A stretch of 64,000 nucleotides of DNA from assembly GCF_001426085.1 (NCBI RefSeq), contig NZ_LMRR01000004.1, positions 124,001-188,000 on the forward strand, written 5' to 3'. A program made the translations under genes and the position numbers. Below are positions 40,568 through 52,889 of the stretch, piece after piece. The stretch is from Rhodococcus sp. Leaf278. GTDB taxonomy: Bacteria; Actinomycetota; Actinomycetes; Mycobacteriales; Mycobacteriaceae. Under the pieces are notes generated by a model, which was not told the origin of the DNA, ran no database searches, and saw only the letters and a list, made by a program, of their open reading frames with translations. Position 1 is the first letter of the stretch; each line of letters begins with the position of its first letter.

Positions 40568-41929
40568 GTGCTGGTGTCTTCATCCCCTGACCTCGCCACC
40601 CAGCACCCATCGTCGGTAGCGGTCACCGCTGCCGATATCGATGCAGCTGCGGTGCGAATTTCGTCGGTGGTGGCTGCCACACCCCTGCAGTTGTGCGAGC
40701 GGTTGTCTGCGGAGACCGGTGCGAGTGTCTACCTCAAGCGCGAGGACCTGCAGATCGTGCGGTCGTACAAGATTCGTGGTGCCTACAATCTGATGGACCA
40801 GCTGACCGATGCCGAGCGGGCTGTCGGCGTGGTCACCGCGAGCGCGGGCAACCACGCTCAGGGAGTGGCGTTCGCGTGTCGCTCGATGCAGGTGCACGGT
40901 CGCATCTACGTTCCGGCGAACACCCCCAAGCAGAAACGCGACCGAATCCGCGTGCACGGCGGTGACTTCGTGGAGCTCATCGTCATCGGCGACACGTTCG
41001 ATGCCGCGGCAGCTGCCGCAGCCGCCGATGTCGCCCGCACCGGTGCCACCATGGTGCCGCCGTTCGACGATCCGCGAACCGTGGCCGGGCAGGGAACCAT
41101 CGCGGCCGAGATGATCGATCAACTGGGCGGGGCACCCGATGTCGTCGTGATGCCCGTCGGCGGAGGCGGATGCATCGCCGGCATCTCCAGTTACCTCCGT
41201 GAGCGCGCACCACAGACGTCTCTGGTGGGTGTCGAACCGTCCGGTGCCGCGTCCATGACCGCCGCGCTGATCGCCGGTGGTCCGGTGACGCTCTCCGAGA
41301 TCGATCCGTTCGTCGACGGGGCTGCCGTCCGCCGCATCGGCGACGTGCCGTACGCGGCGTTGCAGTCGCTCGGTGCCACGGTGGTGTCCCACGCTTCGTT
41401 GCCGCTGATCACCGCGCCGGTGTTCGACAGTTCCGGCCCCGGTGCATTTCTGATCACCCAGATCGACGAGGGCGCGGTCTGTACCGCAATGCTCGAGCTG
41501 TACCAGAACGAGGGCGTCATCGCCGAGCCTGCAGGCGCGTTGGCCGTTGCAGCGCTCGAGCATCTCGACATCGCGCCGGGAAGCACCGTCGTGTGTTTGG
41601 TGTCCGGCGGCAACAACGACGTCTCTCGCTACGGCGAAATTCTCGAGCGATCGCTCGTTCATCTGGGCCTCAAGCACTACTTTCTGGTGGACTTTCCGCA
41701 GGAGCCCGGCGCTCTACGTCGTTTTCTCGACGAGGTGCTCGGGCCCGAGGACGACATCACGTTGTTCGAGTACGTCAAGCGCAACAACCGGGAGACGGGT
41801 GCCGCGCTCGTCGGTATTCAACTCGGCGCAGCTGACGGCCTTTCTTCGCTTCTCGAGCGGATGAGGTCATCGCACCTGCAGGTGGAGCAGCTGGAGCCGG
41901 GTTCTCCGGTGTACCGCTACTTGACCTGA
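40568..41929 (+). CDS. ilvA: threonine ammonia-lyase (biosynthetic)
   Basis: About 453 residues. A fold-type II PLP enzyme converting L-threonine to 2-oxobutanoate, the first step of isoleucine synthesis. The PLP lysine is K68 in SYKIRGAYN and the phosphate loop is PVGGGGCIAG. The C-terminal part (HYFLVDFPQEPGALRRFL onward) is the ACT-like regulatory domain that senses isoleucine, one copy rather than two as in E. coli IlvA. Start GTG at 40568, or 40574, with only a weak GGTGG upstream. It ends 1 bp from a convergent TetR gene. Confidence 0.94.
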   Translation: MLVSSSPDLATQHPSSVAVTAADIDAAAVRISSVVAATPLQLCERLSAETGASVYLKREDLQIVRSYKIRGAYNLMDQLTDAERAVGVVTASAGNHAQGVAFACRSMQVHGRIYVPANTPKQKRDRIRVHGGDFVELIVIGDTFDAAAAAAAADVARTGATMVPPFDDPRTVAGQGTIAAEMIDQLGGAPDVVVMPVGGGGCIAGISSYLRERAPQTSLVGVEPSGAASMTAALIAGGPVTLSEIDPFVDGAAVRRIGDVPYAALQSLGATVVSHASLPLITAPVFDSSGPGAFLITQIDEGAVCTAMLELYQNEGVIAEPAGALAVAALEHLDIAPGSTVVCLVSGGNNDVSRYGEILERSLVHLGLKHYFLVDFPQEPGALRRFLDEVLGPEDDITLFEYVKRNNRETGAALVGIQLGAADGLSSLLERMRSSHLQVEQLEPGSPVYRYLT

Positions 41930-41930
41930 G

Positions 41931-42455
41931 TCAGCGACCGAGCAGGCGGTCGACGACGCGTTTGTGCAGTTCGGGGTCCACGGCCGGTAGATCGAGCACG
42001 GCACCGAGGTAGATCCCGTCGCCGACAAGTCGGATGATTTCGGCCTGGACCGGATCGTCGATCTCCGTGCGTAAGCCCTCGTCCCACTGCTGCATCATGT
42101 CGGTGACGGCGTCTTGCACCTCGCCCGCATTCCCGTCGACGCTGCGCAGTGCCGCCAGTGTGGAGCGATACAGCGCGATTTCCTTCTCCGAGATGAGATC
42201 GGGTGGCTGCAGATACCATTCCGCCACGGAGGTGCCACCCTCGGCGGCGTCGGCGCGCTGTTGATCGGCCTGAACGGCGAGCCGCCGGACCATGGCAGCA
42301 ACCAGGGCGTCCTTGGTCTTGAAGTGATACAGCAAGCCGCCCTTCGATACCCCGGCGGCTGCGGCGACGCTGTCCAGAGTCACTTTGGTCATACCGTGCT
42401 CGAGGAGAAGCGTCTCGAGTGAATCGAGAATTCGGTCGCGGGTATCCGATGACAT
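41931..42455 (-). CDS. TetR-family repressor of the adjacent efflux gene
   Basis: A 174-residue regulator. The N-terminal helix-turn-helix (about 5-50, RDRILDSLETLLLEHGMTKVTLDSVAAAAGVSKGGLLYHFKTKDALV region) is typical; the C-terminal ligand domain resembles TetR proteins of the TetR_C type with small-molecule pockets. ATG at 42455 was chosen because upstream in-frame codons lie in the operator repeats. It is divergent from the DHA2 exporter, and two identical palindromic sites lie between them, so it very likely represses both itself and the pump until a drug or metabolite binds. Confidence 0.9.
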   Translation of the reverse strand: MSSDTRDRILDSLETLLLEHGMTKVTLDSVAAAAGVSKGGLLYHFKTKDALVAAMVRRLAVQADQQRADAAEGGTSVAEWYLQPPDLISEKEIALYRSTLAALRSVDGNAGEVQDAVTDMMQQWDEGLRTEIDDPVQAEIIRLVGDGIYLGAVLDLPAVDPELHKRVVDRLLGR

Positions 42456-42466
42456 GAAAGTCACTT

Positions 42467-42519
42467 TACCGGCTGGACGGTTAGGAGTACTCTCGTTCAC
42501 TGTACCGGCTGGACGGTTG
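42467..42519. promoter_or_regulatory. duplicated TetR operators between regulator and exporter
   Basis: The 16-mer TACCGGCTGGACGGTT occurs exactly at 42467-42482 and 42503-42518, 36 bp apart. Each is an imperfect palindrome (ACCGGC / GACGGT). The first abuts the regulator start by 12 bp; the second lies 66 bp before the exporter start. Confidence 0.8.
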
Positions 42520-42583
42520 GTGCGAGTGGACGCTACGGACCCGGTCATGGCCGGCACACCGAGCGCAGAACGTAGGAGACGTA

Positions 42584-44140
42584 GTGAGTGACATGCGCAC
42601 CGGTTCGGTGCACGAGGCGACGGAAGCATTCGAGCATCGAGCCACCCCGAAGGACTGGGTGGGTTTGGTGGTCTTGGCGTTCGCCGTGTTGCTCATCGCT
42701 GTAGACGGCACCGTTCTCGATTTGGCGCTGCCCTTCATCAGTGCGGATCTGGCACCGACGAGCAATCAACTGCTGTGGATCATCGACGTCTACTCGTTCG
42801 TGCTGGCCGGCCTGCTCATCACCATGGGCACCCTTGGAGATCGAATCGGCCGTCGCCGATTGCTGTTGATCGGTGCCGCAGGCTTCGGTATCGCCTCGCT
42901 CATCGCGGCCGTTTCGACCAGCGCGGAGATGCTCATCGCAGCGCGAGTGTTGCAGGGCATTTCCGGCGCGACGCTCATGCCGGCGACGCTGGGCCTGATT
43001 CGGACCATCTTCCTGAACCCGCGGCAGCGAGTGGCCGCGATCGGCGTGTGGGGCGCGATGGCCGGTGGCGGTGCCGCTGCCGGTCCGCTCGTGGGCGGTT
43101 GGTTGCTCGAGCACTTCTGGTGGGGATCGGTGTTTCTCATCAATATCCCCGTGATGCTCGTGCTCATTGCGCTCGGTCCGCTGGTGATTCCCGAGTTCAA
43201 GGATCCGAACCCGGGCCGTTTCGACCTACCCAGCTCGGCACTGTCGATGCTGGCGATCGTCCCGATGGTGTTCGCGGTCAAGGAGATCGCAGCATACGGT
43301 CTTCACCCGGCCTACGTGGTGTCTGCCGTAGTCGGTGTGATCGCAGGTGTGCTGTTCGTCCGACGACAGCGAACTCTGGACGCTCCGATGATCGATCTGC
43401 GGCTGTTCGCCAATCGCGCGTTCTCGACGGGTGTGGCCACGAACTTCCTGTCCGTGTTCGCACTCGCCGGCGTGTTGTTCTTCGGTTCGCAGTACCTGCA
43501 GCTCGTACTGGGCAGCAGTCCGCTCGAAGCCGGGCTGCTGTTGCTACCGGGTACGGCCGCCAGCATCGTGACCTCACTGCTCGCCGCGGTTCTCGTTCGG
43601 TACTTCACCGTCGGCACAGTCCTCGGTGCAGGAATGGTCGCCGCTGCTGCGGGCGCAGGCATTCTGGTCGGTCTCGGAACGGACACGAGTCCGGCGTTGT
43701 TCATTGCCGGATTCGTTCTGGTGGGTGCAGGTGTCGGATTCGCGCTCACACTGACTTCGGACCTTGTGGTCAGTGCTGTCGAACCCGAGCGAGCCGGGGC
43801 TGCGTCCGCGGTGTCGGAAACCGCGTACGAGCTGGGGATCGCGCTGGGAGTAGCGATTCTCGGCACGGTCGTCATGGCCATCTTCCGCCGCGGGATCGAT
43901 ACCTCGCTGCTCACACCCGAACTCGGTGCCAGAGCCGCCGAAACGCTCGGTGGCGCGGACGCGGTGGCCCGTGAGCTGCCGGACTCGGTGGCGACGGTTC
44001 TACTGGACTCCGCGCATGCTGCCTTCGTCTCGGGCATGCATGTCGCGGCCGTCGCCACCGCGGTGGTGCTGGCGATCACCGCCGTGTTCGTGCTGGTCAA
44101 CCTACGGCAGCGTCAGGACTCCAGTACAGCGAAGGAGTGA
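42584..44140 (+). CDS. DHA2-family multidrug exporter (QacA/SmvA/LfrA-like, 14 helices)
   Basis: A 518-residue major facilitator protein. The DHA2 markers are present: LDLALPFISADLAPT with DG upstream (motif D1), MGTLGDRIGRRRLLLIGA (motif A), RVLQGISGATLMPATL (motif B) and GPLVGGWLLEHFWWGSVFLIN (motif C). It resembles proton antiporters for quaternary ammonium compounds and dyes. GTG start with GGAG upstream. Control by the divergent TetR is strongly suggested by shared operators. Its 3' end overlaps treZ by 28 bp on the opposite strand. Confidence 0.92.
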   Translation: MSDMRTGSVHEATEAFEHRATPKDWVGLVVLAFAVLLIAVDGTVLDLALPFISADLAPTSNQLLWIIDVYSFVLAGLLITMGTLGDRIGRRRLLLIGAAGFGIASLIAAVSTSAEMLIAARVLQGISGATLMPATLGLIRTIFLNPRQRVAAIGVWGAMAGGGAAAGPLVGGWLLEHFWWGSVFLINIPVMLVLIALGPLVIPEFKDPNPGRFDLPSSALSMLAIVPMVFAVKEIAAYGLHPAYVVSAVVGVIAGVLFVRRQRTLDAPMIDLRLFANRAFSTGVATNFLSVFALAGVLFFGSQYLQLVLGSSPLEAGLLLLPGTAASIVTSLLAAVLVRYFTVGTVLGAGMVAAAAGAGILVGLGTDTSPALFIAGFVLVGAGVGFALTLTSDLVVSAVEPERAGAASAVSETAYELGIALGVAILGTVVMAIFRRGIDTSLLTPELGARAAETLGGADAVARELPDSVATVLLDSAHAAFVSGMHVAAVATAVVLAITAVFVLVNLRQRQDSSTAKE

Positions 44141-45858
44141 CCGGGAACCGTTGTGGCAGAGCCGGTCTTGTTCGATGTCGTCGGCTCCCACTCGAGCAGT
44201 GGTGAGCCGCCGACCGGCACGGTGACAGCGGATTCCGACAGGTTGCACACCACGCTGAGACGGCTGCGGCGAATGACGATCCACTTCGCGTCCTCGTCGT
44301 AGTCCACCTTCACGTGGTCCAGCCACGGGTCGGTCAGTTCGGTCCGGTCGCGGCGCAGCCTCAGCAGATCGCGGTAGACGGCCAGCAGTCGTGCGTGGTC
44401 GCCGTCGCCCAGTTCCGACCAGTTCAGCTTCGACCGGGTGAAGGTCTCGGGATCCTGTGGGTCCGGGATATCGCTCTTGTCCCAACCGTGTTCGGCGAAT
44501 TCCGCCTTGCGGCCCTCGGCGGTGGCCTTACCGAGCTCGGGCTCCGGGTGAGAGGTGAAGAACTGGAACGGCGTCGACGCTCCCCACTCTTCACCCATGA
44601 ACAACATGGGAGTGTAGGGCGAGGTCAACACCAGTGCGGCCTTGATCGCAAGCTGGCCGGGGGAGAGGTAGAAACCCGGTCGATCGCCGATCGCGCGGTT
44701 GCCGACCTGATCGTGAGTGGTCGTATAGGTCACCAGCGAACTTGCCGGAATTCGGCGCGTATCCAACGGGCGGCCGTGGACCCGGCCGCGGAAGCTCGAA
44801 TACGTACCGGCGTGGAAGAACCCCTGCCGCAGCGTGGTCGCCAAACCCTGAAGGGAACCGAAGTCGCCGTAGTAGCCCTGCCGTTCACCCGAGACGGCCG
44901 CGTGGATCGAATGGTGAATGTCGTCGTCCCATTGCGCGTCGAGTCCGTAACCGCCACCCGACCGTGCGGTGATCAGCGAAGGATCGTTGAGGTCGCTTTC
45001 GGCGATCAATGTCAGTGGACGACCGAGATGTGCTGACAATGTCCGGGTTTCGATCGAGAGCTGCTCGAGCAGATGCACCGCGGTGTGGTCGACTATCGCG
45101 TGTACTGCATCCAGACGTAACGCGTCGATGTGGAAGTCGGAGAACCAACGCAGCGCGTTGTCGAGTGCGTAGCGCCGCACCTCGCCCGAGTCGGCATCGG
45201 CGTAGTTGATCGCTTGGCCCCAGCTGTTGGCCCCCTCGGTCATGTACGGGCCGAAGCGGTCGAGATAGTTGCCCGACGGGCCGAGGTGGTTGTAGACCAC
45301 GTCGAGCACGACCCCGATGCCGCGGCCGTGGCAGGCATCGACCAAGCGCTGCATGCCTTCTGGGCCGCCGTACGCCTCGTGCACGGTGTACCAGAGCACG
45401 CCGTCGTAGCCCCAGTTGTGCTCGCCGTTGAACCCGTTGACCGGCATGATCTCGACGAAAGTGACTCCGAGATCGACGAGGTGATCGAGCTTGGTGATGG
45501 CCGCGTCGAATGTGCCCTCATCAGTGAACGTGCCGATGTGGAGCTCGTAGATCGACGAGCCGGGCAACTGTCGTCCGGTCCAGGCCGCGTCGGTCCACAG
45601 CGTGGCATCGACGTCGAAGACCTGGGACAGCTCGTGCACGCCGTCGGGCTGCCGCGGCGACCGCGGATCGGGCAGCGCCTTGTCTGCGTCGTCGAGCAGG
45701 TAGCCGTAACGCGAGTTCGGGGTGGCATCGACGTCGGCGCGCCACCACCCGTCGGAGGACCGCTGCATGGGATGCACCGTGTCGTCGAGTTGCAATCGGA
45801 CCGTCTCGGGGGACGGTGCCCAGACCTCGAATGTCCGAGTCGCTGCCCAGGATGTCAC
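44113..45858 (-). CDS. treZ: maltooligosyl trehalose trehalohydrolase TreZ
   Basis: A 581-residue GH13 enzyme releasing trehalose from maltooligosyl-trehalose made by TreY. An N-terminal beta-sandwich (about 1-85) precedes the catalytic barrel. Motifs: EIMPVNGFNGEHNWGYDG, DVVYNHLGPSGNYL, DALRLDAVHAI (nucleophile Asp) and TTTHDQVGNR. Start overlaps the treY stop by 4 bp. It is last in the treX-treY-treZ run and meets the exporter gene tail to tail. Confidence 0.95.
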   Translation of the reverse strand: MTSWAATRTFEVWAPSPETVRLQLDDTVHPMQRSSDGWWRADVDATPNSRYGYLLDDADKALPDPRSPRQPDGVHELSQVFDVDATLWTDAAWTGRQLPGSSIYELHIGTFTDEGTFDAAITKLDHLVDLGVTFVEIMPVNGFNGEHNWGYDGVLWYTVHEAYGGPEGMQRLVDACHGRGIGVVLDVVYNHLGPSGNYLDRFGPYMTEGANSWGQAINYADADSGEVRRYALDNALRWFSDFHIDALRLDAVHAIVDHTAVHLLEQLSIETRTLSAHLGRPLTLIAESDLNDPSLITARSGGGYGLDAQWDDDIHHSIHAAVSGERQGYYGDFGSLQGLATTLRQGFFHAGTYSSFRGRVHGRPLDTRRIPASSLVTYTTTHDQVGNRAIGDRPGFYLSPGQLAIKAALVLTSPYTPMLFMGEEWGASTPFQFFTSHPEPELGKATAEGRKAEFAEHGWDKSDIPDPQDPETFTRSKLNWSELGDGDHARLLAVYRDLLRLRRDRTELTDPWLDHVKVDYDEDAKWIVIRRSRLSVVCNLSESAVTVPVGGSPLLEWEPTTSNKTGSATTVPGHSFAVLES

Positions 45859-48230
45859 TGCGCGGACCCCTCTTCGTTGTGACGCACCAGAAGTGCGACC
45901 GGGAGTGAGGCGAATAGCTCAGCCACCGAGACGGTGCCCGTGTGTTCGGAGTCGGTGATTCGATCGCGCCATCGGCCGTCGGGGAGCGTCACGGACGTCT
46001 CGCCCCAGCCCGTTTCGGATACGCCGAGCGAGAGTCTGGTCGCCAGTGCGATCACGTCGGCGTTTCCGGGAACCGGGCCGCGTGCGAATCCGACGAGGTG
46101 CTCGGCGGCAGATCCGTCCGCGACGATCGGCGCGTAGGTGCCGCCCACGAAGCTCTCCGGCCGCTCGCGGCGCACGTGCAACGCGGAGCGAACCACGGCC
46201 AGCTTGGCTGCACCCGTACTGATGGAGAGCGCATCGGTGTTCGACGCGGAGAGCATCGACCGACGGACCGAGTAATCGACCGGTCTGCGGTTGTCGGGGT
46301 CGACGAGCGAGTCCTCCCACAGCTCGGTGCCCTGATACACATCGGGGATACCGGGGCCGGCCAGGTTCAACAACTTCTGCCCTAGTGCGTCGGAATGGCC
46401 GTGTGGAGCCAGCTTGTCGACCAGCATGGTCATCGAGCGAGCGACGGCACCGTCGAAGATGGCGTCGAGCCAGCCGTGTACCGCGGACTCGAACTCCTCG
46501 TCCGGAGCAGTCCACGTCGTGCGGAGGGCGGCCTCGCGAATTGCCTTCTCCGCGTAAGCATGAACGCGCTCACGGAACGTGGAGGTGATCACGCCGTCGA
46601 CCGGCCAGACACCGAAAAGGTTCTGCCACAGGAACATTCCCGTTGTTCCGTCGGGGCTCGGGGTCAGCTCTTCCCAGTCGGTGATGCAGCGAGCCCACAA
46701 CTCGGGGGTCTGCGACAGCACGCCGATGCGCGCCCGCACGTCCTCGCCGCGTTTGGTGTCGTGAGTCGACAGGGTGGTCATCGCCGCCGGCCAGCGACGC
46801 GCCCGATCGGCATTGGTCAGGTGGTAGTACGCAGTGCTGCAACCGAAGCGGCTCGGGTCGCCGCCCACCTCCTGCAGGGAGATCAACCGGTTGGCGCGGT
46901 AGAACAGGCAGTCCTCGACGCCCTTGGCGGTCACAGCACCACAGACCTGATCGAATCGGACCGGCGATTCGGTACCGGTGACGAGGGCGGTCGCCAATGC
47001 GCCCAAACCGCCGGCCAGTTCCGGCTGCTCCTCGCCGACAGCAGCGATCACGCCCGGCAGCACACCGGCGAGCGGGGCGTAGTCGGTTCGGTAAACCGGG
47101 ACGGCCGCGACGACGGCAACTATCGCGTCGATGACGGACTCGAGGTCGACGGTGGTGCCGGACTCTCGAACTGCGGCCCGAGCGAGGCGTCGCACCTCGG
47201 GTGACAGGTCGCCGCGCGCAACGGCGGTCTTGAGATCCAACTCGGTCTCGTGCAAGGTCTCGGCGTCGTAGGCGATGCCCGAGCGCACCTGGGACAGCGC
47301 GGTGAGCGCATGCACGCCCTCGGGGTCGACGAACACTCCGCCGACCGCGGCCAGGGCGTCGTATCCGGTCGTACCGTCGACGGGCAGCGACTCGTCCAGT
47401 GGTTCACCGTCGGCCAGAATCTTCTCGATGACCAGCCAGCGGTCGGGACCGAGCAGTCCACGCAGTTCGGTCAGGTAACCGGCAGGGTCGGCCAGCCCGT
47501 CGGGATGGTCGACGCGAAGTCCGTCGATCAGACCGTCCTCGATCCAGCCGGCCACCTGGCGATGGGAGTCGGTGAAGACGTCGAGGTCTTCTTGCCGGAT
47601 TCCTGCCAGGCCGTTCACGGAGAAGAATCGTCGGTATCCGATCAGCCCATCGGACCAGCTCACCAACCGGTAGGCCTGACGGTCGTGCACGGCCTGCGCG
47701 TCGTCGCCGTCGGTGCCGTCTGCGATAGGAAAGCGGTGCTCGTAGAACGCGAGCAGAGGCTGCTCCTCGGAGCGGTCGACGGTCAGCTCACCCACGTCGC
47801 TCGAGCTACCGAGAACGGGGATCGCGATCTTGCCGTCGACGCCGTTGTCGGCTCCGAAGTCGATGTCGAAGTACGTCGCGTACTCGGAGTCGCGGCCGCG
47901 TCGCAGCACGTCCCACCACCACGCGTTCTGCCGCGGATCCTCCACTCCGACGTGGTTGGGGACGATGTCGACGATGATCCCCATGCCCAGCTCTGCGGCA
48001 CGAGAGTGCAACTGCGTCAACGCATCTCGACCGCCCAGGGCGGCCGAGACCGTCGAGGTGTCGGTGACGTCGTAGCCGTGAGTCGACCCGTCGGTCGCGG
48101 TCAGGATCGGCGAAAGGTACAGGTGCGTGACCCCGAGGTCGTGGAGGTAATCGACCACGTCGGAGGCGTCGGCCAGGGTGAAGGCATCGCCCCGCAGTTG
48201 TAACCGGTATGTACTGGTGGGCAGCGGCAT
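45855..48230 (-). CDS. treY: maltooligosyl trehalose synthase TreY
   Basis: A 791-residue GH13 enzyme that turns the reducing-end alpha-1,4 bond of malto-oligosaccharides into the alpha-1,1 bond of trehalose. It starts with STYRLQLRGDAFTLADA and has LYLSPILTATDGSTHGYDV, DIVPNHVGV, DGLRVDHPDGLADP and STHDTKRGEDVRARI, all characteristic of TreY. The start lies 3 bp after the treX stop, so the genes are coupled. The pathway makes trehalose from glycogen and also supplies the sugar for mycolate glycolipids. Confidence 0.95.
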   Translation of the reverse strand: MPLPTSTYRLQLRGDAFTLADASDVVDYLHDLGVTHLYLSPILTATDGSTHGYDVTDTSTVSAALGGRDALTQLHSRAAELGMGIIVDIVPNHVGVEDPRQNAWWWDVLRRGRDSEYATYFDIDFGADNGVDGKIAIPVLGSSSDVGELTVDRSEEQPLLAFYEHRFPIADGTDGDDAQAVHDRQAYRLVSWSDGLIGYRRFFSVNGLAGIRQEDLDVFTDSHRQVAGWIEDGLIDGLRVDHPDGLADPAGYLTELRGLLGPDRWLVIEKILADGEPLDESLPVDGTTGYDALAAVGGVFVDPEGVHALTALSQVRSGIAYDAETLHETELDLKTAVARGDLSPEVRRLARAAVRESGTTVDLESVIDAIVAVVAAVPVYRTDYAPLAGVLPGVIAAVGEEQPELAGGLGALATALVTGTESPVRFDQVCGAVTAKGVEDCLFYRANRLISLQEVGGDPSRFGCSTAYYHLTNADRARRWPAAMTTLSTHDTKRGEDVRARIGVLSQTPELWARCITDWEELTPSPDGTTGMFLWQNLFGVWPVDGVITSTFRERVHAYAEKAIREAALRTTWTAPDEEFESAVHGWLDAIFDGAVARSMTMLVDKLAPHGHSDALGQKLLNLAGPGIPDVYQGTELWEDSLVDPDNRRPVDYSVRRSMLSASNTDALSISTGAAKLAVVRSALHVRRERPESFVGGTYAPIVADGSAAEHLVGFARGPVPGNADVIALATRLSLGVSETGWGETSVTLPDGRWRDRITDSEHTGTVSVAELFASLPVALLVRHNEEGSAQ

Positions 48231-48233
48231 GTG

Positions 48234-50525
<2,292 letters not shown>

Positions 50526-50581
50526 GGATCAACCCTACTGTGGCGGGTGGGCCCAGGCTTACCGAGCGCGAGCCGCTCGGC

Positions 50582-52714
50582 TCACGGTCCGGCCCACCAA
50601 CCGGTGGCCGATCCGACCTGTCGGCCCAGCTCGGTGGTCAGAGTTCGCACGTAGGTGGCGGTGAGATGATGCTCGTCACGGTAGACGAGTACGTTGCCCT
50701 GCTCGACGCGGCAGACGGCGGTGTCGCAGACTGCATCGGACAGGTCGAGAGCGGAGAATCCGGGAAACCTGAACGAGGCCGCAAGCGCCGGATTGACCGG
50801 GTCGAGCGCTTCGTCCCTGGCAACGCCGCACGAGGTGGCGTCGCCACCGTCGGCCAGACAATCGATCGCCCGGTACGCAAGCCACGGGGTGTCCCGAACA
50901 CCGAGTATTCCGACGCCGTCCGCAGCGAGTTGCTGCCACACCGCGGTGTACCAGGTGGGGGTGTAGTCGCCAGGGGAGTCCTCCCGCGGGCGGGTGGCGG
51001 TGGTGAACACGTAAGCAGGTTCCATGCCTGCGACCTCGGCTAGCACGGTTTCCGTCCAGTCGAGGCAATCCGGGTATTCGTTGGGGCCGAGCATCGGCAT
51101 CGTGTCGATGCTCAACGGGCAGCCCATCTTGAGGAATGTGACGACCTTGAACCCGTGCTGGAGTCCGAGCGTATCGAGTGCCGTCACCCAGTGCTCTGCG
51201 TGTGAACTGCCCGCCAGCACGATGGTTCGGTTCGCTTCGAGGTCGCCGTAGCTACACGAGACCGCATCGCGTGTCTCGAAGTCGGCGATGCAGCCTTCGA
51301 GGGTGGTGGCGGGGAGATCCCCGGGAGCCGAGTACAACGGGGGACGGACGGCGGCCGGCTCGGCGCGAATCCCGTCGGTCAGTTCCAGTGCTCCCGGGTG
51401 AGTCGGTTCGTCGACCGATTCGTCGGCCTGCACCGCGGTGATCGACCGGTCGATGTGGACGTTCCATCCGATCGAACCGGCCGTGACGACGACCGCGGCG
51501 ATCCCCGCGCAGGCAGTGACCGCGATGCGTCCCGGCGTGAACGTGCTCGACTGTGTAGGGCGCTCGACCAGACGCACAGTCAGCCACGCGAGTGCAACCG
51601 AGGCCCCGACGATACCGAGACCCCCGAGCGCGTCTGCATGGGATCGTCCGGTCGCCGAAAGATAGAAGATCAGCAATGGCCAGTGCCATAGATACAGCGG
51701 AAATGCGATCGATCCGACCCACGCAAAGAACCGGTTCGACAGTGTGGCCGCCACGGCGGTCTCGGACCCGGCGACGATCAACGCCAGGGTTGCGAGCACT
51801 GGAATCAGGGCCAGGGGACCGGGAAACGCCGTCACTCCGTCGACGACGAAACCGCACGCGACGATGACGGTCATGCCGACAACGGCCAGGACTCCGCGTG
51901 CCGCCGACGACAATCGGGTACGTCCGGACGAGGCCGCAGCCACGGTGCTGTCGCTTCGCGCTGCGAAGACCGCCGCGAGTGCGGCACCGAGCATGATCTC
52001 CCAGAGTCGCGCGCCTGTGTCGTAGTAGTTCCATGCCTGATGTCGCCGAATACCGTCCGCCGCGTACACGAACGACAGCACGGCGATGAGCGCGAAGATC
52101 ACAGCGAAGGTGCGTGGTCGAAGACTTCGTGGTCCCTCGGGACGGGCGATGCGTCGGACCCATGCGAGACCGAAGACGACGGCGATGGCCACCAGATAGA
52201 ACTGGAACTGCACGGCCACCGACCACAGGTGTTGAACGGGGCTTACCGAGGGGTCAGCCGCCAGATAGTCGTTCGCCGTCGTCGCCAGCTGCCAGTTCAC
52301 GTAGTAGAAAACACCGGATACGAGTTGATCGCCCAGGTCTGCCCAGCGGGTGCGCGGGAGCAGGAACACCGATGCGACAGCCACTGTGAGCAGCGTGATC
52401 AGCAGCGGCGGACCGAGTCTGCGCAGCACGCGCCTGATACGGGTGATCGGATTCAGGCTTGCACCGGCTTGGGCCGATCGGAGTAGAGATGCGGTGAAGA
52501 AGAATCCGGACAGCGTCAGGAAGACGTCGACGCCTCCCGATACACGGCCCATCCAGATGTGGAACACGACGACGAGTGCGATCGCGACGCCGCGCAATCC
52601 GTTGAGATCTCGCCGCTGGGGTGCCCGACTCTGCTCTCGGGGAGTTGGATTCGACGCGTACCGGACCGGTGTCGAGAGATCGGCCGAGTCACTGTCGGTC
52701 GGGTGTAGATGCAT
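50582..52714 (-). CDS. membrane acyltransferase with SGNH domain (OafA/YrhL type)
   Basis: A 710-residue fusion. Residues about 35-400 form an acyltransferase-3 domain with about ten helices, beginning RDLNGLRGVAIALVVVFH (catalytic His) and FLTLSGFFFTASL. The C-terminal SGNH domain carries the serine block LAGSSHAEHW and the Asp-His pair YRDEHHLT. Such proteins O-acylate cell-surface sugars or peptidoglycan. It matches mycobacterial Rv1565c, next to treX there too, as I recall. The location suggests acylation of a trehalose- or glucan-derived envelope compound, which is inference. The start is uncertain, with no good ribosome binding site. Confidence 0.88.
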   Translation of the reverse strand: MHLHPTDSDSADLSTPVRYASNPTPREQSRAPQRRDLNGLRGVAIALVVVFHIWMGRVSGGVDVFLTLSGFFFTASLLRSAQAGASLNPITRIRRVLRRLGPPLLITLLTVAVASVFLLPRTRWADLGDQLVSGVFYYVNWQLATTANDYLAADPSVSPVQHLWSVAVQFQFYLVAIAVVFGLAWVRRIARPEGPRSLRPRTFAVIFALIAVLSFVYAADGIRRHQAWNYYDTGARLWEIMLGAALAAVFAARSDSTVAAASSGRTRLSSAARGVLAVVGMTVIVACGFVVDGVTAFPGPLALIPVLATLALIVAGSETAVAATLSNRFFAWVGSIAFPLYLWHWPLLIFYLSATGRSHADALGGLGIVGASVALAWLTVRLVERPTQSSTFTPGRIAVTACAGIAAVVVTAGSIGWNVHIDRSITAVQADESVDEPTHPGALELTDGIRAEPAAVRPPLYSAPGDLPATTLEGCIADFETRDAVSCSYGDLEANRTIVLAGSSHAEHWVTALDTLGLQHGFKVVTFLKMGCPLSIDTMPMLGPNEYPDCLDWTETVLAEVAGMEPAYVFTTATRPREDSPGDYTPTWYTAVWQQLAADGVGILGVRDTPWLAYRAIDCLADGGDATSCGVARDEALDPVNPALAASFRFPGFSALDLSDAVCDTAVCRVEQGNVLVYRDEHHLTATYVRTLTTELGRQVGSATGWWAGP

Positions 52715-52889
52715 GAAGGAGAAGTGGCTCCGGCTGTCGATCGACTACTCGGTCGGATGTGCGATACCGGGCAAACAATACGTGTACGGGCGGTGAAGCA
52801 CTTCCCGGAGTCCGCTTCATGGCAATCGTCCCAGTTCGGGAGCGTCGACGTTGCTCGCGTGTATGGCCGTCTTGCGCACATAGAACGCG

